From Microbacterium paulum (lineage in GTDB: Bacteria; Actinomycetota; Actinomycetes; Actinomycetales; Microbacteriaceae), in contig NZ_JAAGRY010000005.1 of the NCBI RefSeq assembly GCF_015707995.1, positions 19,811 through 83,810 on the forward strand: a stretch of 64,000 nt of DNA, read 5' to 3'. The notes under the pieces are model-generated. The model was not told the origin of the DNA. It saw only the letters and a list, made by a program, of their open reading frames with translations, and did no database searches. The stretch's first letter is position 1, and every line of letters begins with the position of its first letter. The position numbers were made by a program, and so were the translations under genes. This document shows, piece by piece, positions 45,918 to 55,066 of this stretch.

Positions 45918-47227
45918 CACGACCCGGCGGCAGCTGGCAGAACTGGGCGCGCACCGAACGCGTGCGCCCGACGACCGTCGAATACCCCTCCACGATCGAG
46001 GCGGTGCGCCGCTCGGTGCGCGCCGCCGCCGCGCGCGGTCGGCCGATCAAAGCCGTCGGCACCGGCCACAGCTTCACCGGCATCGCGGTCGCCCCCGGCA
46101 CGCTGCTCGAGATGACCGAACTCTCGGGGCTCGTCAGCGTCGAACGCGACCGGCAGCGTGCGCGGTTGCTCGCCGGCACCCGCCTGCACCGCATTCCGGC
46201 GCTCCTCGCGCCGTACGGGCTGGCGATGGCGAACCTGGGCGACATCGACCGTCAGTCGATCTCGGGCGCCATCTCGACCGGCACGCACGGCACGGGATCG
46301 CGTTTCGGCGGCATCGCCACCCAGGTCGTCGCCGCGACGCTGGTCACCGCCGACGGCGAACTGCTCACCGTGTCGCACGACGAGAACGCAGAACTGCTCC
46401 CCGCGGTGACACTCGGGCTCGGTGCCCTCGGCATCCTGGTCGATGTCACGATCCAGTGCGTTCCCGCCTTCGTGCTCGAAGCGGTCGAGCGCCCCGAACC
46501 GCTCGACTCCGTCGTCGACGACGTCGTCTCTCGCGCCGACGCGGTCGACCACTTCGAGTTCTACTGGTTCCCGCACACCGACACGGCCCTCACCAAGACC
46601 AACACGCGCCTGCCGGCAGGGTCGCCGACCAAGCCCCTGAGCGCCGCGTCGCGGCTCGTCGACGACGTGCTCGTCGGCAACGTCGTGCACCAGTCGGTGT
46701 GCAGCGCCGGGCGCGCGGCGCCCGGTCTCGTGCCCGGCATCAACCGCCTGTCGGCCAAGGTGTGGGGCGACCGCACCTTCTCCGACGCCTCGCACCGCGT
46801 GTTCGCGACGAGCCGGGGCGTGCGCTTTCGCGAGATGGAATACGCCGTGCCGCTCGACCGTCTGGCATCCGCCTTCCGCGGCGTGCAGCGCGTGATCGAC
46901 GAGCACGGGTGGCGCATCGAGTTCCCGATCGAGGTGCGCACCGCCGCCGCCGACGACCTGTGGCTCTCGACCGCCACGGGGCGCCCCAGCGGCTACCTCG
47001 CGGTGCACCGGTACTGGAAGACCGACCACACCGAGTACTTCGCCGCCGTCGAAGAGGTCATGCTCGCCCACGAGGGCCGCCCGCACTGGGGCAAGCTGCA
47101 CACGCTGGATGCCTCGGCACTCCGCGCCCGCTACCCCCGGTTCGCCGACTTCACGGCCCTCCGCGACCGGCTCGACCCGGATCGCGCCTTCCGCAACCCC
47201 TACCTCGACCGCGTACTCGGTGAGTAA
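45914..47227 (+). CDS. FAD-linked oxidoreductase, D-arabinono-1,4-lactone oxidase family
   Basis: 437 residues of the VAO/PCMH flavoprotein superfamily. N-terminal FAD domain with GRPIKAVGTGHSFTGIAVAPG, where the His of GTGHS is the usual covalent FAD site, then SISGAISTGTHGTGSRFGGI. The C-terminal ALO domain ends with HWGKLHTLDASALRARYPRF and RNPYLDRVLGE. Expected to oxidise a sugar lactone or alditol using O2. Coupled to the aldolase upstream. Confidence 0.9.
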   Translation: MTRPGGSWQNWARTERVRPTTVEYPSTIEAVRRSVRAAAARGRPIKAVGTGHSFTGIAVAPGTLLEMTELSGLVSVERDRQRARLLAGTRLHRIPALLAPYGLAMANLGDIDRQSISGAISTGTHGTGSRFGGIATQVVAATLVTADGELLTVSHDENAELLPAVTLGLGALGILVDVTIQCVPAFVLEAVERPEPLDSVVDDVVSRADAVDHFEFYWFPHTDTALTKTNTRLPAGSPTKPLSAASRLVDDVLVGNVVHQSVCSAGRAAPGLVPGINRLSAKVWGDRTFSDASHRVFATSRGVRFREMEYAVPLDRLASAFRGVQRVIDEHGWRIEFPIEVRTAAADDLWLSTATGRPSGYLAVHRYWKTDHTEYFAAVEEVMLAHEGRPHWGKLHTLDASALRARYPRFADFTALRDRLDPDRAFRNPYLDRVLGE

Positions 47228-47275
47228 CGGCTGAGAAGTGCGCCCACGGCACACGGATGCCGGGGCGTGCGCGGA

Positions 47276-47281
47276 TAGGAT
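47276..47281 (+). promoter_or_regulatory. -10 hexamer TAGGAT of the lemA gene
   Basis: TAGGAT 24 nt before ATG 47306; AGGGGAG is the ribosome-binding site. Confidence 0.5.
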
Positions 47282-47305
47282 GATCACAGCATCGAGGGGA
47301 GTCCT

Positions 47306-47878
47306 ATGGACATGGCGTGGCTGATCCCGGTTCTGATCGTGGTCGCGCTGGTCGTGATCATCGGGGTCTATCTCTGGGCGACCTACAACTCGCTCGTGGC
47401 ACTGAACGTGCGCGTCGACGAGGCGTGGAGCGACATCACGGTGCAGCTCAAACGTCGTGCCGACCTGCTGCCGAACCTCATCGAGACGGTCAAGGGCTAC
47501 GCCTCGCACGAGAAGGCCGTCTTCGAGAACGTCACGCGCGCCCGCGCCGAGACGATCGGTGCGCAGACCCCCGCCGAGGCGGGCGTCGCCGAGGGGCACA
47601 TGCAACAGGCGCTGAAGTCGCTGTTCGCCGTCGCCGAGGCGTACCCGCAGCTGCAGGCGAGCCAGAACTTCCTCCAACTGCAGCAGCAGATCGTCGACAC
47701 CGAAGACAAGATCCAGGCGTCGCGGCGCTATTACAACGGCGGAGTGCGCGAACTGAACACCAAGATCAAGGTGTTCCCGAACAACATGTTCGCGCGCAAT
47801 CTGGGCTTCCACGAGCGCGAGTTCTTCGAGGTCACCGGCGGCGCGGCGATCGCCGAACCCCCGCGCATCCAGTTCTGA
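47306..47878 (+). CDS. LemA family protein
   Basis: 190 residues. One N-terminal membrane helix (WLIPVLIVVALVVIIGVYLWA) followed by the long helical LemA domain with NVRVDEAWSDITVQLKRRAD, LLPNLIETVKGYASHEKAVFE, and YYNGGVRELNTKIKVFPNNM. Family members face the outside and their precise role is unclear; in some bacteria they sit with TPM-domain proteins, which are absent here. Confidence 0.93.
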   Translation: MDMAWLIPVLIVVALVVIIGVYLWATYNSLVALNVRVDEAWSDITVQLKRRADLLPNLIETVKGYASHEKAVFENVTRARAETIGAQTPAEAGVAEGHMQQALKSLFAVAEAYPQLQASQNFLQLQQQIVDTEDKIQASRRYYNGGVRELNTKIKVFPNNMFARNLGFHEREFFEVTGGAAIAEPPRIQF

Positions 47879-47933
47879 CGCGGGCTTCGAGGCGCACCTC
47901 GTCATACGCACCGGAGCGGCATATGCCGCGTCT

Positions 47934-47939
47934 TAGACT
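47934..47939 (+). promoter_or_regulatory. -10 hexamer TAGACT, leaderless promoter
   Basis: TAGACT, 6 nt, ATG 47946. Confidence 0.6.
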
Positions 47940-47945
47940 GAGCGA

Positions 47946-49166
47946 ATGAGCGGCGCTGACGAGACCGGCGCGGGCGAGACCTCCCCGCGGAAGACCCGCC
48001 CGTCTCTGCTGGAATCCCTGCGGAGTCCCGAGCGGACGGTCACCACCGAGATCGCCGCCTCGCTGCCGCACGGTCTGCGGGTGAGCACCGCGTACGCGTG
48101 GCGGTTCGTCGTGATCGCGGTGGCCGTCGGCATCCTCATCTGGATCGTCATCCAGTTGAAGCTGCTCGTCGTGCCACTGCTCGTCGCGATCCTCGTGACG
48201 GCGCTGCTGTGGCCCGGCTTCACCTGGCTGCTGCGGCACCGGGTGCCCCGGTGGCTCGCGATCGTGATCTCCGTGGTCGGGACGTTCGCCGTGATCGGCG
48301 GCCTGCTGTGGCTCGTCGTCTGGCAGATCAGCCGCGAATGGCGCGACGTGCAAGCGCGCACGCTCGAATCGGTGCAACAGCTGCGCCAATACCTGATCGA
48401 CGGGCCCCTGCACCTCACCGAGGCGCAGATCGACACGATGCTCTCGCAGGCCTGGACCTTCGTGCAGCAGCAGGCCGAGCTGCTCTGGTCGGGCGCGCTG
48501 GCGATCGGGTCGACCGTCGGCCACGTGGCCACCGGAGCCGTGCTGTCGCTGTTCATCCTGCTGTGCACCCTCGCAGACGGTGCCGGCATCTGGCGCTGGG
48601 TGGTGCGCCTGTTCCCGCGCCGCGCCCGCGCCGACGTCGACGGGGCCGGCCGCGCCGGGTGGGCGACCGTGGTCACCTACGCGCGCACGCAGCTGCTCGT
48701 GGCCACGATCGACGCGATCGGCATCGGTCTCGGCGCGTTCCTGCTGGGGGTGCCGCTCGCGATCCCGATCGGCGTGCTCGTCTTCCTCGGTGCGTTCGTG
48801 CCGTTCGTCGGTGCGATCGTCACCGGCTCCCTCGCCGTCTTCCTCGCCCTCGTCTACAACGGGCCCTGGATCGCACTGTGGATGCTGGTGGTCGTGCTCG
48901 GTGTGCAGCAGCTCGAAGGCCATGTGCTGCAGCCGCTGCTGATGGGCTCGGCGGTGAAGGTGCACCCGCTCGCCGTGGTGCTCGTCGTCGCCGGAGGCGC
49001 CATGATCGCCGGCATCCCCGGTGCGCTGTTCGCGGTTCCCCTCGCCGCCTTCATCAACGTGGTGGCCGTCTACCTCTCCAACCGCCACCGCGGCGGCACC
49101 GCTCCGCCCCGCTCGCCCGACCTCATCTGGAGCACCGTGCCGCGAAACAGGAGGACCCCCGCGTGA
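47946..49166 (+). CDS. AI-2E family transporter (TqsA/PerM-like)
   Basis: 406 residues and about eight membrane helices; the paired N-terminal helices are separated from the C-terminal block by a soluble region. Motifs: LLVVPLLVAILVTALLWPGF, DAIGIGLGAFLLGVPLAIPI, GAFVPFVGAIVTG, QQLEGHVLQPLLMGSAVKVH and IPGALFAVPLAAFINVV. The family includes a quorum-signal exporter and Na+/H+ antiporters; specificity is unknown. The stop overlaps ilvA (GTGA). Confidence 0.9.
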   Translation: MSGADETGAGETSPRKTRPSLLESLRSPERTVTTEIAASLPHGLRVSTAYAWRFVVIAVAVGILIWIVIQLKLLVVPLLVAILVTALLWPGFTWLLRHRVPRWLAIVISVVGTFAVIGGLLWLVVWQISREWRDVQARTLESVQQLRQYLIDGPLHLTEAQIDTMLSQAWTFVQQQAELLWSGALAIGSTVGHVATGAVLSLFILLCTLADGAGIWRWVVRLFPRRARADVDGAGRAGWATVVTYARTQLLVATIDAIGIGLGAFLLGVPLAIPIGVLVFLGAFVPFVGAIVTGSLAVFLALVYNGPWIALWMLVVVLGVQQLEGHVLQPLLMGSAVKVHPLAVVLVVAGGAMIAGIPGALFAVPLAAFINVVAVYLSNRHRGGTAPPRSPDLIWSTVPRNRRTPA

Positions 49167-50431
49167 CCATTCCCACCACCCCGACCGTCTCGACCACCCC
49201 GGAGACGGCGATCCCGACGCTCGCCGAGTTCGAAGACGCCGCCGCGGCCCTGCGCCCCGTCATCCTGCAGACCCCGTTCGACGAGTCGGAGTACCTCTCC
49301 GACGTGCTCGGCGCGCCCGTGCACCTCAAGCTCGAGAACCTGCAGCGCACCGGGTCGTTCAAGATCCGCGGCGCGACGTACCGGCTCTCACGGCTGAGCG
49401 CCGAAGAGCGCGCGCGGGGTGTCGTCGCGGCATCCGCCGGCAATCATGCCCAGGGCGTGGCCCTCGCGGCGCAGAAGCTCGGCATCTCGGCGACGATCTT
49501 CATGCCGCTCGGCGTGCCCGTGCCGAAGCTCCTCGCGACGCGCGGCTACGGCGCCGAAGTGATCCTCGAGGGCGCGACCGTCGAGACGCCGCTTCGCCTC
49601 GCCGCCGAATACGCCGAACGCACCGGAGCGGTGCTCATCCACCCGTTCGACCACCGCGACGTGATCGTCGGGCAGGGAACGCTCGGGCTCGAACTGTGGG
49701 ATGCGGTGGAGGGCCTCGAGACGGTCATCGTCGGGATCGGCGGGGGCGGGCTCATCGCCGGGGTCGCAGCGGCCGTCAAAGCGCGCGCCGCCGCCGAAGG
49801 GCGCACCGTGCGGATCATCGGGGTGCAGGCCGAGAACTCGGCCGCCTACCCGTCGTCGCTCGCCGCGGGCGAACCGCTGACGGTCGAGACGACGCCGACG
49901 ATCGCCGACGGCATCGCGGTCGCGCGACCGGGCGACCTGACCTTCGAGGTCATCAGCCAGCTGGTCGACGAGGTCGTGACGGTCAGCGACGACGACATCG
50001 CGCGTGCTCTGCTGAACCTGCTCGAACGTGCCAAGCAGGTCGTCGAGCCTGCGGGCGCGGTCGGTGTCGCGGCGATCCTCGCCGGCAAGGTGCAGGCGAC
50101 CGGACCGACCGCGGTGATCCTCTCGGGAGGCAACATCGATCCGCTGCTGCTGCAGCGCGTCGTCGCGCACGGCCTCGCCGCGTCGGGCCGCTACATGACG
50201 CTGCAGATTCCGCTGCCCGATCGCCCCGGCCAGCTCGCGCGTGTGTCGGAGCTGCTGTCGATCGCCGGCGCGAACGTGATCGAAGTCCTGCACACCCGCC
50301 ACGGACAGGGGCTGCAGATCAGCGAGGTGATCCTGCAGCTGAGCGTCGAGACACGCGGCGAGGAGCACCGCGCCCACGTGATCAGCGTGCTGGATGCCGC
50401 GGGCTTCCACCCGCGCGTCGTCGAGTACTGA
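49163..50431 (+). CDS. ilvA: Threonine ammonia-lyase (threonine dehydratase)
   Basis: 422 residues. Deaminates threonine to 2-oxobutanoate. PLP Lys67 in RTGSFKIRGATYRLS, SAGNHAQGVALAAQKLGI, the phosphate loop GIGGGGLIAGVAAAVK, and SGGNIDPLLLQRV. A C-terminal ACT-like domain (~340-422, LPDRPGQLARVSELLSIAGA) fits either the biosynthetic IlvA or the catabolic type with one ACT domain. AGGAGG is 7 nt before GTG 49163, which overlaps the upstream stop. Whether isoleucine inhibits it is not visible. Confidence 0.93.
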   Translation: MTIPTTPTVSTTPETAIPTLAEFEDAAAALRPVILQTPFDESEYLSDVLGAPVHLKLENLQRTGSFKIRGATYRLSRLSAEERARGVVAASAGNHAQGVALAAQKLGISATIFMPLGVPVPKLLATRGYGAEVILEGATVETPLRLAAEYAERTGAVLIHPFDHRDVIVGQGTLGLELWDAVEGLETVIVGIGGGGLIAGVAAAVKARAAAEGRTVRIIGVQAENSAAYPSSLAAGEPLTVETTPTIADGIAVARPGDLTFEVISQLVDEVVTVSDDDIARALLNLLERAKQVVEPAGAVGVAAILAGKVQATGPTAVILSGGNIDPLLLQRVVAHGLAASGRYMTLQIPLPDRPGQLARVSELLSIAGANVIEVLHTRHGQGLQISEVILQLSVETRGEEHRAHVISVLDAAGFHPRVVEY

Positions 50432-50454
50432 GCCCGGGGGAGGGCCCACCGCGA

Positions 50455-50943
50455 TTACTGGCCGGTGTAGGTCTCGATTTTGACGATCTCGACCGGGATC
50501 TCACGCCCGGTGGGAGCCGTGTACGAGGTCTTCGTGCCGACCTCGAGGCCGAGGATCGCCGCGCCGAGGGGGGATGCCTCGCTGTAGACGTCGAGCTCGG
50601 ATCCCGCCGCGATCTCGCGGCTGCCGAGCAGGAACACCTCTTCGCCGCCGGCGACGAGGGCGGTCACGACGGTGCCGCCGCGCACGATGCCGTCGGCCTC
50701 GGGGGCCTCGCCGACCACGGCGTCTTTCAGCAGCTGCTGCAGCGTGCGGATGCGCGCCTCTTGCTTGCCCTGCTCGTCTTTCGCGGCGTGGTAGCCGCCG
50801 TTCTCCTTCAGGTCGCCCTCTTCGCGAGCGGCCTCGATGCGCGCTGCGATCTCGGTGCGTCCCGTCGTCGACAGGTGCTCGAGCTCGGCGGCGAGCCGGT
50901 CGTAGGCGTCCTGGGTGAGGAAGGTCTCCGTGTTCTCGGCCAC
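50455..50943 (-). CDS. greA: Transcription elongation factor GreA
   Basis: 162 residues. Rescues backtracked RNA polymerase by stimulating transcript cleavage. N-terminal coiled coil with LTQDAYDRLAAELEHLSTTG and the tip acidic pair in EEGDLKENGGYHAAKDEQGK, then the FKBP-like C-terminal domain (SEASPLGAAILGLEVGTKTS). Start GTG 50943 with AAGGAGAG 6 nt upstream; the longer frame to 51060 runs across a terminator. Confidence 0.96.
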   Translation of the reverse strand: MAENTETFLTQDAYDRLAAELEHLSTTGRTEIAARIEAAREEGDLKENGGYHAAKDEQGKQEARIRTLQQLLKDAVVGEAPEADGIVRGGTVVTALVAGGEEVFLLGSREIAAGSELDVYSEASPLGAAILGLEVGTKTSYTAPTGREIPVEIVKIETYTGQ

Positions 50944-51031
50944 GCGTCTCTCCTTGCGTCGGGGGACCGTGCGGCGTCGCCGCACGGGTGCGTCATGCTG
51001 GGGATGCCCCGGTCGTGCGGGGTAAACCGAA

Positions 51032-51054
51032 CGCCCCGGCAGGCAGCCGGGGCG
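51032..51054 (-). terminator. Hairpin after the DUF4307 gene
   Basis: CGCCCCGGC (51032-51040) / GCCGGGGCG (51046-51054), loop AGGCA; separates DUF4307 from greA on the minus strand. Confidence 0.6.
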
Positions 51055-51071
51055 CGTCATGTCGGATCAGC

Positions 51072-51536
51072 CTACGGGATCCAGCAAGAGGTCGCCAAAC
51101 CGGTCGTCGCCTCGGCGACCGTCGGGATCGTCTCGGTGAAGCTGCGGCTGTGCGCGTCGTCGGCGGGGTATTCGACGATCCGCCAGCCGACGACGCCGTG
51201 GTCGGTGTCCTGTGCCTCGATGGCGCACGTGACGGCGGCGCCGCGGCGCAGGGTCACCTGGAACTCGACGGTCACGGAGTGCGCGTCGACGAGGTGGAAC
51301 GCCGTGTTGTCGACGTCGACGGAGTCCATCGACTGGGAGACCGTCGACCAGCTGAAATACCCGACGACCGCGAGGGCGAGAGCCCCGACGACGATCCACA
51401 CCCCGCGTCGGCCGCCGCGGCGACGGCCATAGCGATCGTCGAGTTCTGCCCGCACCGCGGCATCCGCATCGACGCCGTCGACCCCGTCGACGTGACGGTC
51501 ATCGGGCCGTGCGTGCGGTGACGTGGTGGAGGGCAT
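51072..51536 (-). CDS. DUF4307 domain membrane protein
   Basis: 154 residues. Asp-rich N-terminus, [20 protein letters not shown] leading into one membrane helix, then a small extracytoplasmic beta-domain (residues ~75-154) with a Cys pair (TCAIEAQD and SCWIP). The DDRYGRR-helix arrangement marks DUF4307, a family confined to actinobacteria, usually beside greA. Function unknown. Confidence 0.85.
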   Translation of the reverse strand: MPSTTSPHARPDDRHVDGVDGVDADAAVRAELDDRYGRRRGGRRGVWIVVGALALAVVGYFSWSTVSQSMDSVDVDNTAFHLVDAHSVTVEFQVTLRRGAAVTCAIEAQDTDHGVVGWRIVEYPADDAHSRSFTETIPTVAEATTGLATSCWIP

Positions 51537-51566
51537 GGCGGGTCTCTACGGGAGGGGCGGGCGTTC

Positions 51567-51572
51567 TAGGCT
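51567..51572 (+). promoter_or_regulatory. -10 hexamer TAGGCT
   Basis: About 55 nt upstream of ATG 51628, which has its own GAGGA ribosome-binding site. Confidence 0.4.
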
Positions 51573-51627
51573 GGACTTCCAGGCTACGCCGTGCGCGCGC
51601 GGCCGAGGAACGACGAACCGAGGAACG

Positions 51628-51954
51628 ATGCAGATACTTCCCTCCGCGCTCGAGCGGATCGCCGCGTCGGCGCAGCACGCGGGCCTGGCGACGCCCTCGC
51701 CCTCGATGACGGTCGACCCCGACGCGGTCACGCCCGGGTTCGTCGGCTTCGTCGCGATCGCCCTCGTCGCGGTCGTCGTGGTGTTCCTCATCATCGACAT
51801 GCTGCGGCGCATCCGCCGGGCGGGCTACCGCGCCGACGTGAACGAGCAGTTGGATGCCGAGGCGCAGGCCGCCCAGCAGGCCGAGGCCGCCGAGCGCGCC
51901 TCGGACATCGACGATCAAGACATCGATCCGGAGCAGGACGGCACCGGCCGCTGA
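51628..51954 (+). CDS. Small single-pass membrane protein with acidic tail
   Basis: 108 residues. MQILPSALERIAASAQHAGL, then one membrane helix (GFVGFVAIALVAVVVVFLIIDM), a basic stop-transfer (RRIRRAGYR), and an acidic Ala/Gln/Glu tail ending in DQDIDPEQDGTGR. The helix-then-RRIRRAGYR plan is seen in small actinobacterial proteins near greA and the hemolysin III gene. No function is known. Confidence 0.75.
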   Translation: MQILPSALERIAASAQHAGLATPSPSMTVDPDAVTPGFVGFVAIALVAVVVVFLIIDMLRRIRRAGYRADVNEQLDAEAQAAQQAEAAERASDIDDQDIDPEQDGTGR

Positions 51955-51987
51955 CGGCCGGCTGGGGCTCCGGCCGCGACGCGTCGG

Positions 51988-52725
51988 TCAGGCGGGGGCG
52001 CCGAGCGAGGGCACGACGGGGTGCAGCGCGATCAGCAGACACGCCGTCCAGTGGCAGAGGAACGCCAGCACGGTGCACACGTGGAAGATCTCGTGGAAGC
52101 CGAACCGCCCCGGCCACGGGTTGGGCTTCTTCAGCGCGTAGCAGACGGCGCCGCCGGTGTAGAGGAGCCCGCCGACGATGACGAGCACCATCATCGCGAC
52201 GCTCGCCTGCAGCAGGTCGCCGAGGTACATCACGGCCGCCCACCCGAGCAGCAGGTAGAGCGCGACGTAGAGCCAGCGCGGCGCGTTGATCCAGAAGACG
52301 CGGAAGAGGATGCCGAGCAGCGCCCCCGTCCACACGAGCGTGAGCAGCAGAATGCCCTTCTGCGGCGGCAGGGCGAGCACGGCGATCGGGGTGTAGGTGC
52401 CCGCGATCAGCAGCATGATGTTCGCGTGGTCGATGCGCTTGAGCACCGCTTTCGTGCGCGGGCCCCAGTCGAAGCGGTGGTAGAGCGCCGAGTTGCCGAA
52501 CAGCAGCACCGAGGTCGCCATGAACACGGCGCACGCCCACTTGGCGACCGCTCCGTCGGCGAGGGTTATCAGCACGATTCCCGCGGCGATCGCGACGGGG
52601 AAGGTGCCCGCATGGATCCACCCGCGCCAGGTCGGTTTCAGCTCGGCCTGCGCGCTGACCGCCGCCGCCTCGATCAGAGGCAACTGGGGCATGTCGACGC
52701 CCTCATCGGGGGTGTGTTCGGGCAC
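51988..52725 (-). CDS. trhA: Hemolysin III/TrhA family membrane protein (PAQR-like)
   Basis: 245 residues, seven helices. Conserved metal-site residues of the PAQR fold: GNSALYHRFDWGPR (His of helix 2), KRIDHANIMLLIAGTYTPIA (Asp and His) and the C-terminal EIFHVCTVLAFLCHWTAC with the HxxxH-type pair. Bacterial members act in membrane lipid homeostasis. Start GTG 52725, with TAGGCT 6 nt upstream on the minus strand, so leaderless; divergent from uppS by 73 bp. Confidence 0.9.
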   Translation of the reverse strand: MPEHTPDEGVDMPQLPLIEAAAVSAQAELKPTWRGWIHAGTFPVAIAAGIVLITLADGAVAKWACAVFMATSVLLFGNSALYHRFDWGPRTKAVLKRIDHANIMLLIAGTYTPIAVLALPPQKGILLLTLVWTGALLGILFRVFWINAPRWLYVALYLLLGWAAVMYLGDLLQASVAMMVLVIVGGLLYTGGAVCYALKKPNPWPGRFGFHEIFHVCTVLAFLCHWTACLLIALHPVVPSLGAPA

Positions 52726-52731
52726 GGTTCG

Positions 52732-52737
52732 AGCCTA
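52732..52737 (-). promoter_or_regulatory. -10 hexamer TAGGCT (minus strand), leaderless promoter
   Basis: TAGGCT, 6 nt, GTG 52725 on the minus strand. Confidence 0.6.
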
Positions 52738-52786
52738 GGGCTCGGCGTATGCCCACGTGCACATACGGCGGTGGCCGGGTGAGCGA

Positions 52787-52792
52787 TAGCGT
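52787..52792 (+). promoter_or_regulatory. -10 hexamer TAGCGT, leaderless promoter of uppS
   Basis: TAGCGT, 6 nt, GTG 52799. Confidence 0.6.
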
Positions 52793-52798
52793 AGAGGG

Positions 52799-53584
52799 GT
52801 GACAGCGACGGCGCCCGGCGAGGGGAGAGGTTTCCTCTACCGGCTGTACAGTTCCCGTCTGCGGCGGCGGCTCACCCCCGAGACCGTGCCGCACCACGTG
52901 GCGATGATGATCGACGGCAATCGCCGCTGGGCGCGGCAGTCGGGTTACGCGACGGTCGCCGACGGGCACCGGGCGGGCGCCGCCAAGATGCACGAGTTCC
53001 TGCGCTGGTGCGATGAACTCGGCATCCGGGTGGTGTCGCTCTACCTCCTCTCCAACGACAACCTCCGAAAGCGCGATTCGCAAGAGCTCTCGGATCTGAT
53101 CGAGATCATCGCCGAGCTCGCCGACGAGCTCTCGCGAGAGCCGGGCTGGCGCGTGCAGCATGTCGGCCGCGCCGACGGACTGCCGAGCGATCTGGCCCGC
53201 GTGCTCAAGACGGCCGAGGAGCGCACCGCCGGCAACACCGGACTGCACGTGAACCTCGCCGTCGGGTACGGCGGCCGCGGTGAGATCGTCGATGCGGTGC
53301 GCAGCATCATCGCGAAGCACCAGCGGGGCGGCGGATCGCTCGAAGAGCTCGCCGCGAGCCTCACGCCCGAGCAGATCGGCGAGCACCTCTACACGGGCGG
53401 TCAGGCCGATCCCGACCTCGTGATCCGCACGTCGGGGGAGCAGCGGCTGAGCGACTTTCTGCTGTGGCAGTCGGCCCACTCGGAGTTCTACTTCGTCGAG
53501 GCGCTCGGTCCCGACCTGCGCGAAGTCGACTTTCTGCGCGCGATCCGCGACTACGCGACGCGCGATCGCCGTTTCGGCGGCTGA
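52799..53584 (+). CDS. uppS: Isoprenyl (polyprenyl diphosphate) synthase, cis-type
   Basis: 261 residues. Builds the polyprenyl diphosphate carrier for cell-wall synthesis. MMIDGNRRWARQSGYATVADG with catalytic Asp39, FLRWCDELGIRVVSLYLLSNDNLRK, NLAVGYGGRGEIVDAVR, and DLVIRTSGEQRLSDFLLWQSAHSEFYF. All motifs of the UPP synthase family are intact. In actinobacteria the product may be decaprenyl or another length; it cannot be read from the sequence. It works downstream of the isoprenoid pathway that includes ispH at 62809. Confidence 0.96.
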   Translation: MTATAPGEGRGFLYRLYSSRLRRRLTPETVPHHVAMMIDGNRRWARQSGYATVADGHRAGAAKMHEFLRWCDELGIRVVSLYLLSNDNLRKRDSQELSDLIEIIAELADELSREPGWRVQHVGRADGLPSDLARVLKTAEERTAGNTGLHVNLAVGYGGRGEIVDAVRSIIAKHQRGGGSLEELAASLTPEQIGEHLYTGGQADPDLVIRTSGEQRLSDFLLWQSAHSEFYFVEALGPDLREVDFLRAIRDYATRDRRFGG

Positions 53585-53599
53585 ACGGCGCGTGTCACA

Positions 53600-55045
53600 A
53601 TGGCAGACGTGAGCGACGCGGATGCCCTGATCGAATCGTTCGACGTCGAACCGGGATACTTCGACTGGGCCAGGTTCGGGCCCCTCTCGCGCGCCGTCCG
53701 CGACGAGATGAGCGCCGACGCCGAGTTGCTCGGCACCGGCCGCACGGCCGGCATCGACCTGGTCGGGGCGCGCTCGGCCGAAGCGCGCGAGCTGATCGCG
53801 CGCCTGCTCGGCGTGCCCGGTGACGAGATCGTGTTGCAGCCGTCGACCACGCACGGCCTGCTGCACGCGATGTTCGGACTCGGGGGCACCGTCGTCGTAC
53901 CCGCGCAGGACTTCCCCGCGGTGCGCGTGAGCGCCGCCCGCGCTGCCGCGGCACGCGGGGCGCTGAGCGTTCGCGAGATCGACCCGGCAGACGGCATCGT
54001 GACGACGGATGCCATCGTCGAGGCCCTCACCGACGACGTCACCGCGGTTGCGCTCAGCCTCGTCGACTACCGCACGGGCGCTCTCGTCGACCTCGCCGCG
54101 ATCCGAGAGGCGATCGGCGACCGACTGCTGATCGTCGACGCCATTCAGGCGTTCGGGGTCGTCGACGTCGACTGGAGCGTCGCCGACGTCATCACGGGCA
54201 ACGGCTACAAGTGGCTGCGCGCCGGGCGCGGCACTGGGTTCGCACGGTTCTCGCCCGCCGCGCGGGAGCGCATCGAGCCCGTGCTCTCGGGGATCTCGGG
54301 CATGCGCGGCGATGCCGGTTCGCTCGGTGTGCCGGGGGTGCTCGACGGCGCCGCGGCCTATTCGGTCGCGCCCTCCGATCCGCTCGCCGCCTCGCGGCTC
54401 ACGGCGGCCCTCCGCGAGATCGAACAGGCCGGGGTGTCTCTCGTCGCAGACCTCGTCCGGGCCCGCGCGCAAGAGGTCATGCAGCTCGCCGATCGCTACG
54501 ACGTGCCCGTGCTCACGCCTCGTGACGCCCACGCCGGAATCGTGACCCTCCTCCCGGTCCCCGCCGACGCATCTGCCTTGGCGGCAGCCCTCGCGAACCA
54601 CGGCGTCACCGTGACGGCGCGCGGCGCCAGCATCCGCGTGTCGGCGCACGTCGGCAACGGCCCCGACAGCCTGCTGCAGCTGGGCGACGCCCTCGCCGAC
54701 GCGGCGAGCCGGCGCGTCAGCGCGGTCGATTTCGGCGGTGACGCCGGTGGGATCGGCGGGATCGGCGGCATCGACGGCGCCGAGGTCTTCACGATCGATG
54801 TCATCGATCTGCCGTCCGAGGTCTCTGCCGGCGGCGACGAGGCCGTCGACGAGGCATCCGCGTTCTCTTCGGATGACGATGCGGACATCGCCATCGAGCC
54901 CGATGAAGAGGTCGTGATCGCGACGATCGAGGTCGCCGACGACGACCTCGACGACGGCGCCTTCGACGATGCCGCCTTCGACGACGGTGCCTTCGACGGC
55001 GACGCGCCGCACGACGCGAGCGGCGCGCCACGCACCGAGATTTAA
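53600..55045 (+). CDS. Class V PLP aminotransferase-like protein with long acidic C-terminal tail
   Basis: 481 residues. Type V fold: [56 protein letters not shown] with the PLP Asp, and the Lys in [17 protein letters not shown] (residue 204). Related to isopenicillin-N epimerase and cysteine desulfurase branches; the substrate is unknown. Residues ~375-481 are an extra, very acidic, disordered tail rich in Asp, with [11 protein letters not shown] and repeated AFDD units. ATG 53600 is used here, but GTG 53609 (CACAAT 7 nt upstream) is equally possible. Confidence 0.82.
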   Translation: MADVSDADALIESFDVEPGYFDWARFGPLSRAVRDEMSADAELLGTGRTAGIDLVGARSAEARELIARLLGVPGDEIVLQPSTTHGLLHAMFGLGGTVVVPAQDFPAVRVSAARAAAARGALSVREIDPADGIVTTDAIVEALTDDVTAVALSLVDYRTGALVDLAAIREAIGDRLLIVDAIQAFGVVDVDWSVADVITGNGYKWLRAGRGTGFARFSPAARERIEPVLSGISGMRGDAGSLGVPGVLDGAAAYSVAPSDPLAASRLTAALREIEQAGVSLVADLVRARAQEVMQLADRYDVPVLTPRDAHAGIVTLLPVPADASALAAALANHGVTVTARGASIRVSAHVGNGPDSLLQLGDALADAASRRVSAVDFGGDAGGIGGIGGIDGAEVFTIDVIDLPSEVSAGGDEAVDEASAFSSDDDADIAIEPDEEVVIATIEVADDDLDDGAFDDAAFDDGAFDGDAPHDASGAPRTEI

Positions 55046-55066
55046 CGCCCCGGCAACCTGGGGGCG
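55046..55066 (+). terminator. Weak hairpin after the aminotransferase gene
   Basis: CGCCCC (55046-55051) / GGGGCG (55061-55066) directly after the stop. Confidence 0.35.

Noticed and set aside
53600..53608. Choice of ATG 53600 versus GTG 53609 for the aminotransferase
   Set aside because: Not resolved; a three-residue difference that does not affect the domain.
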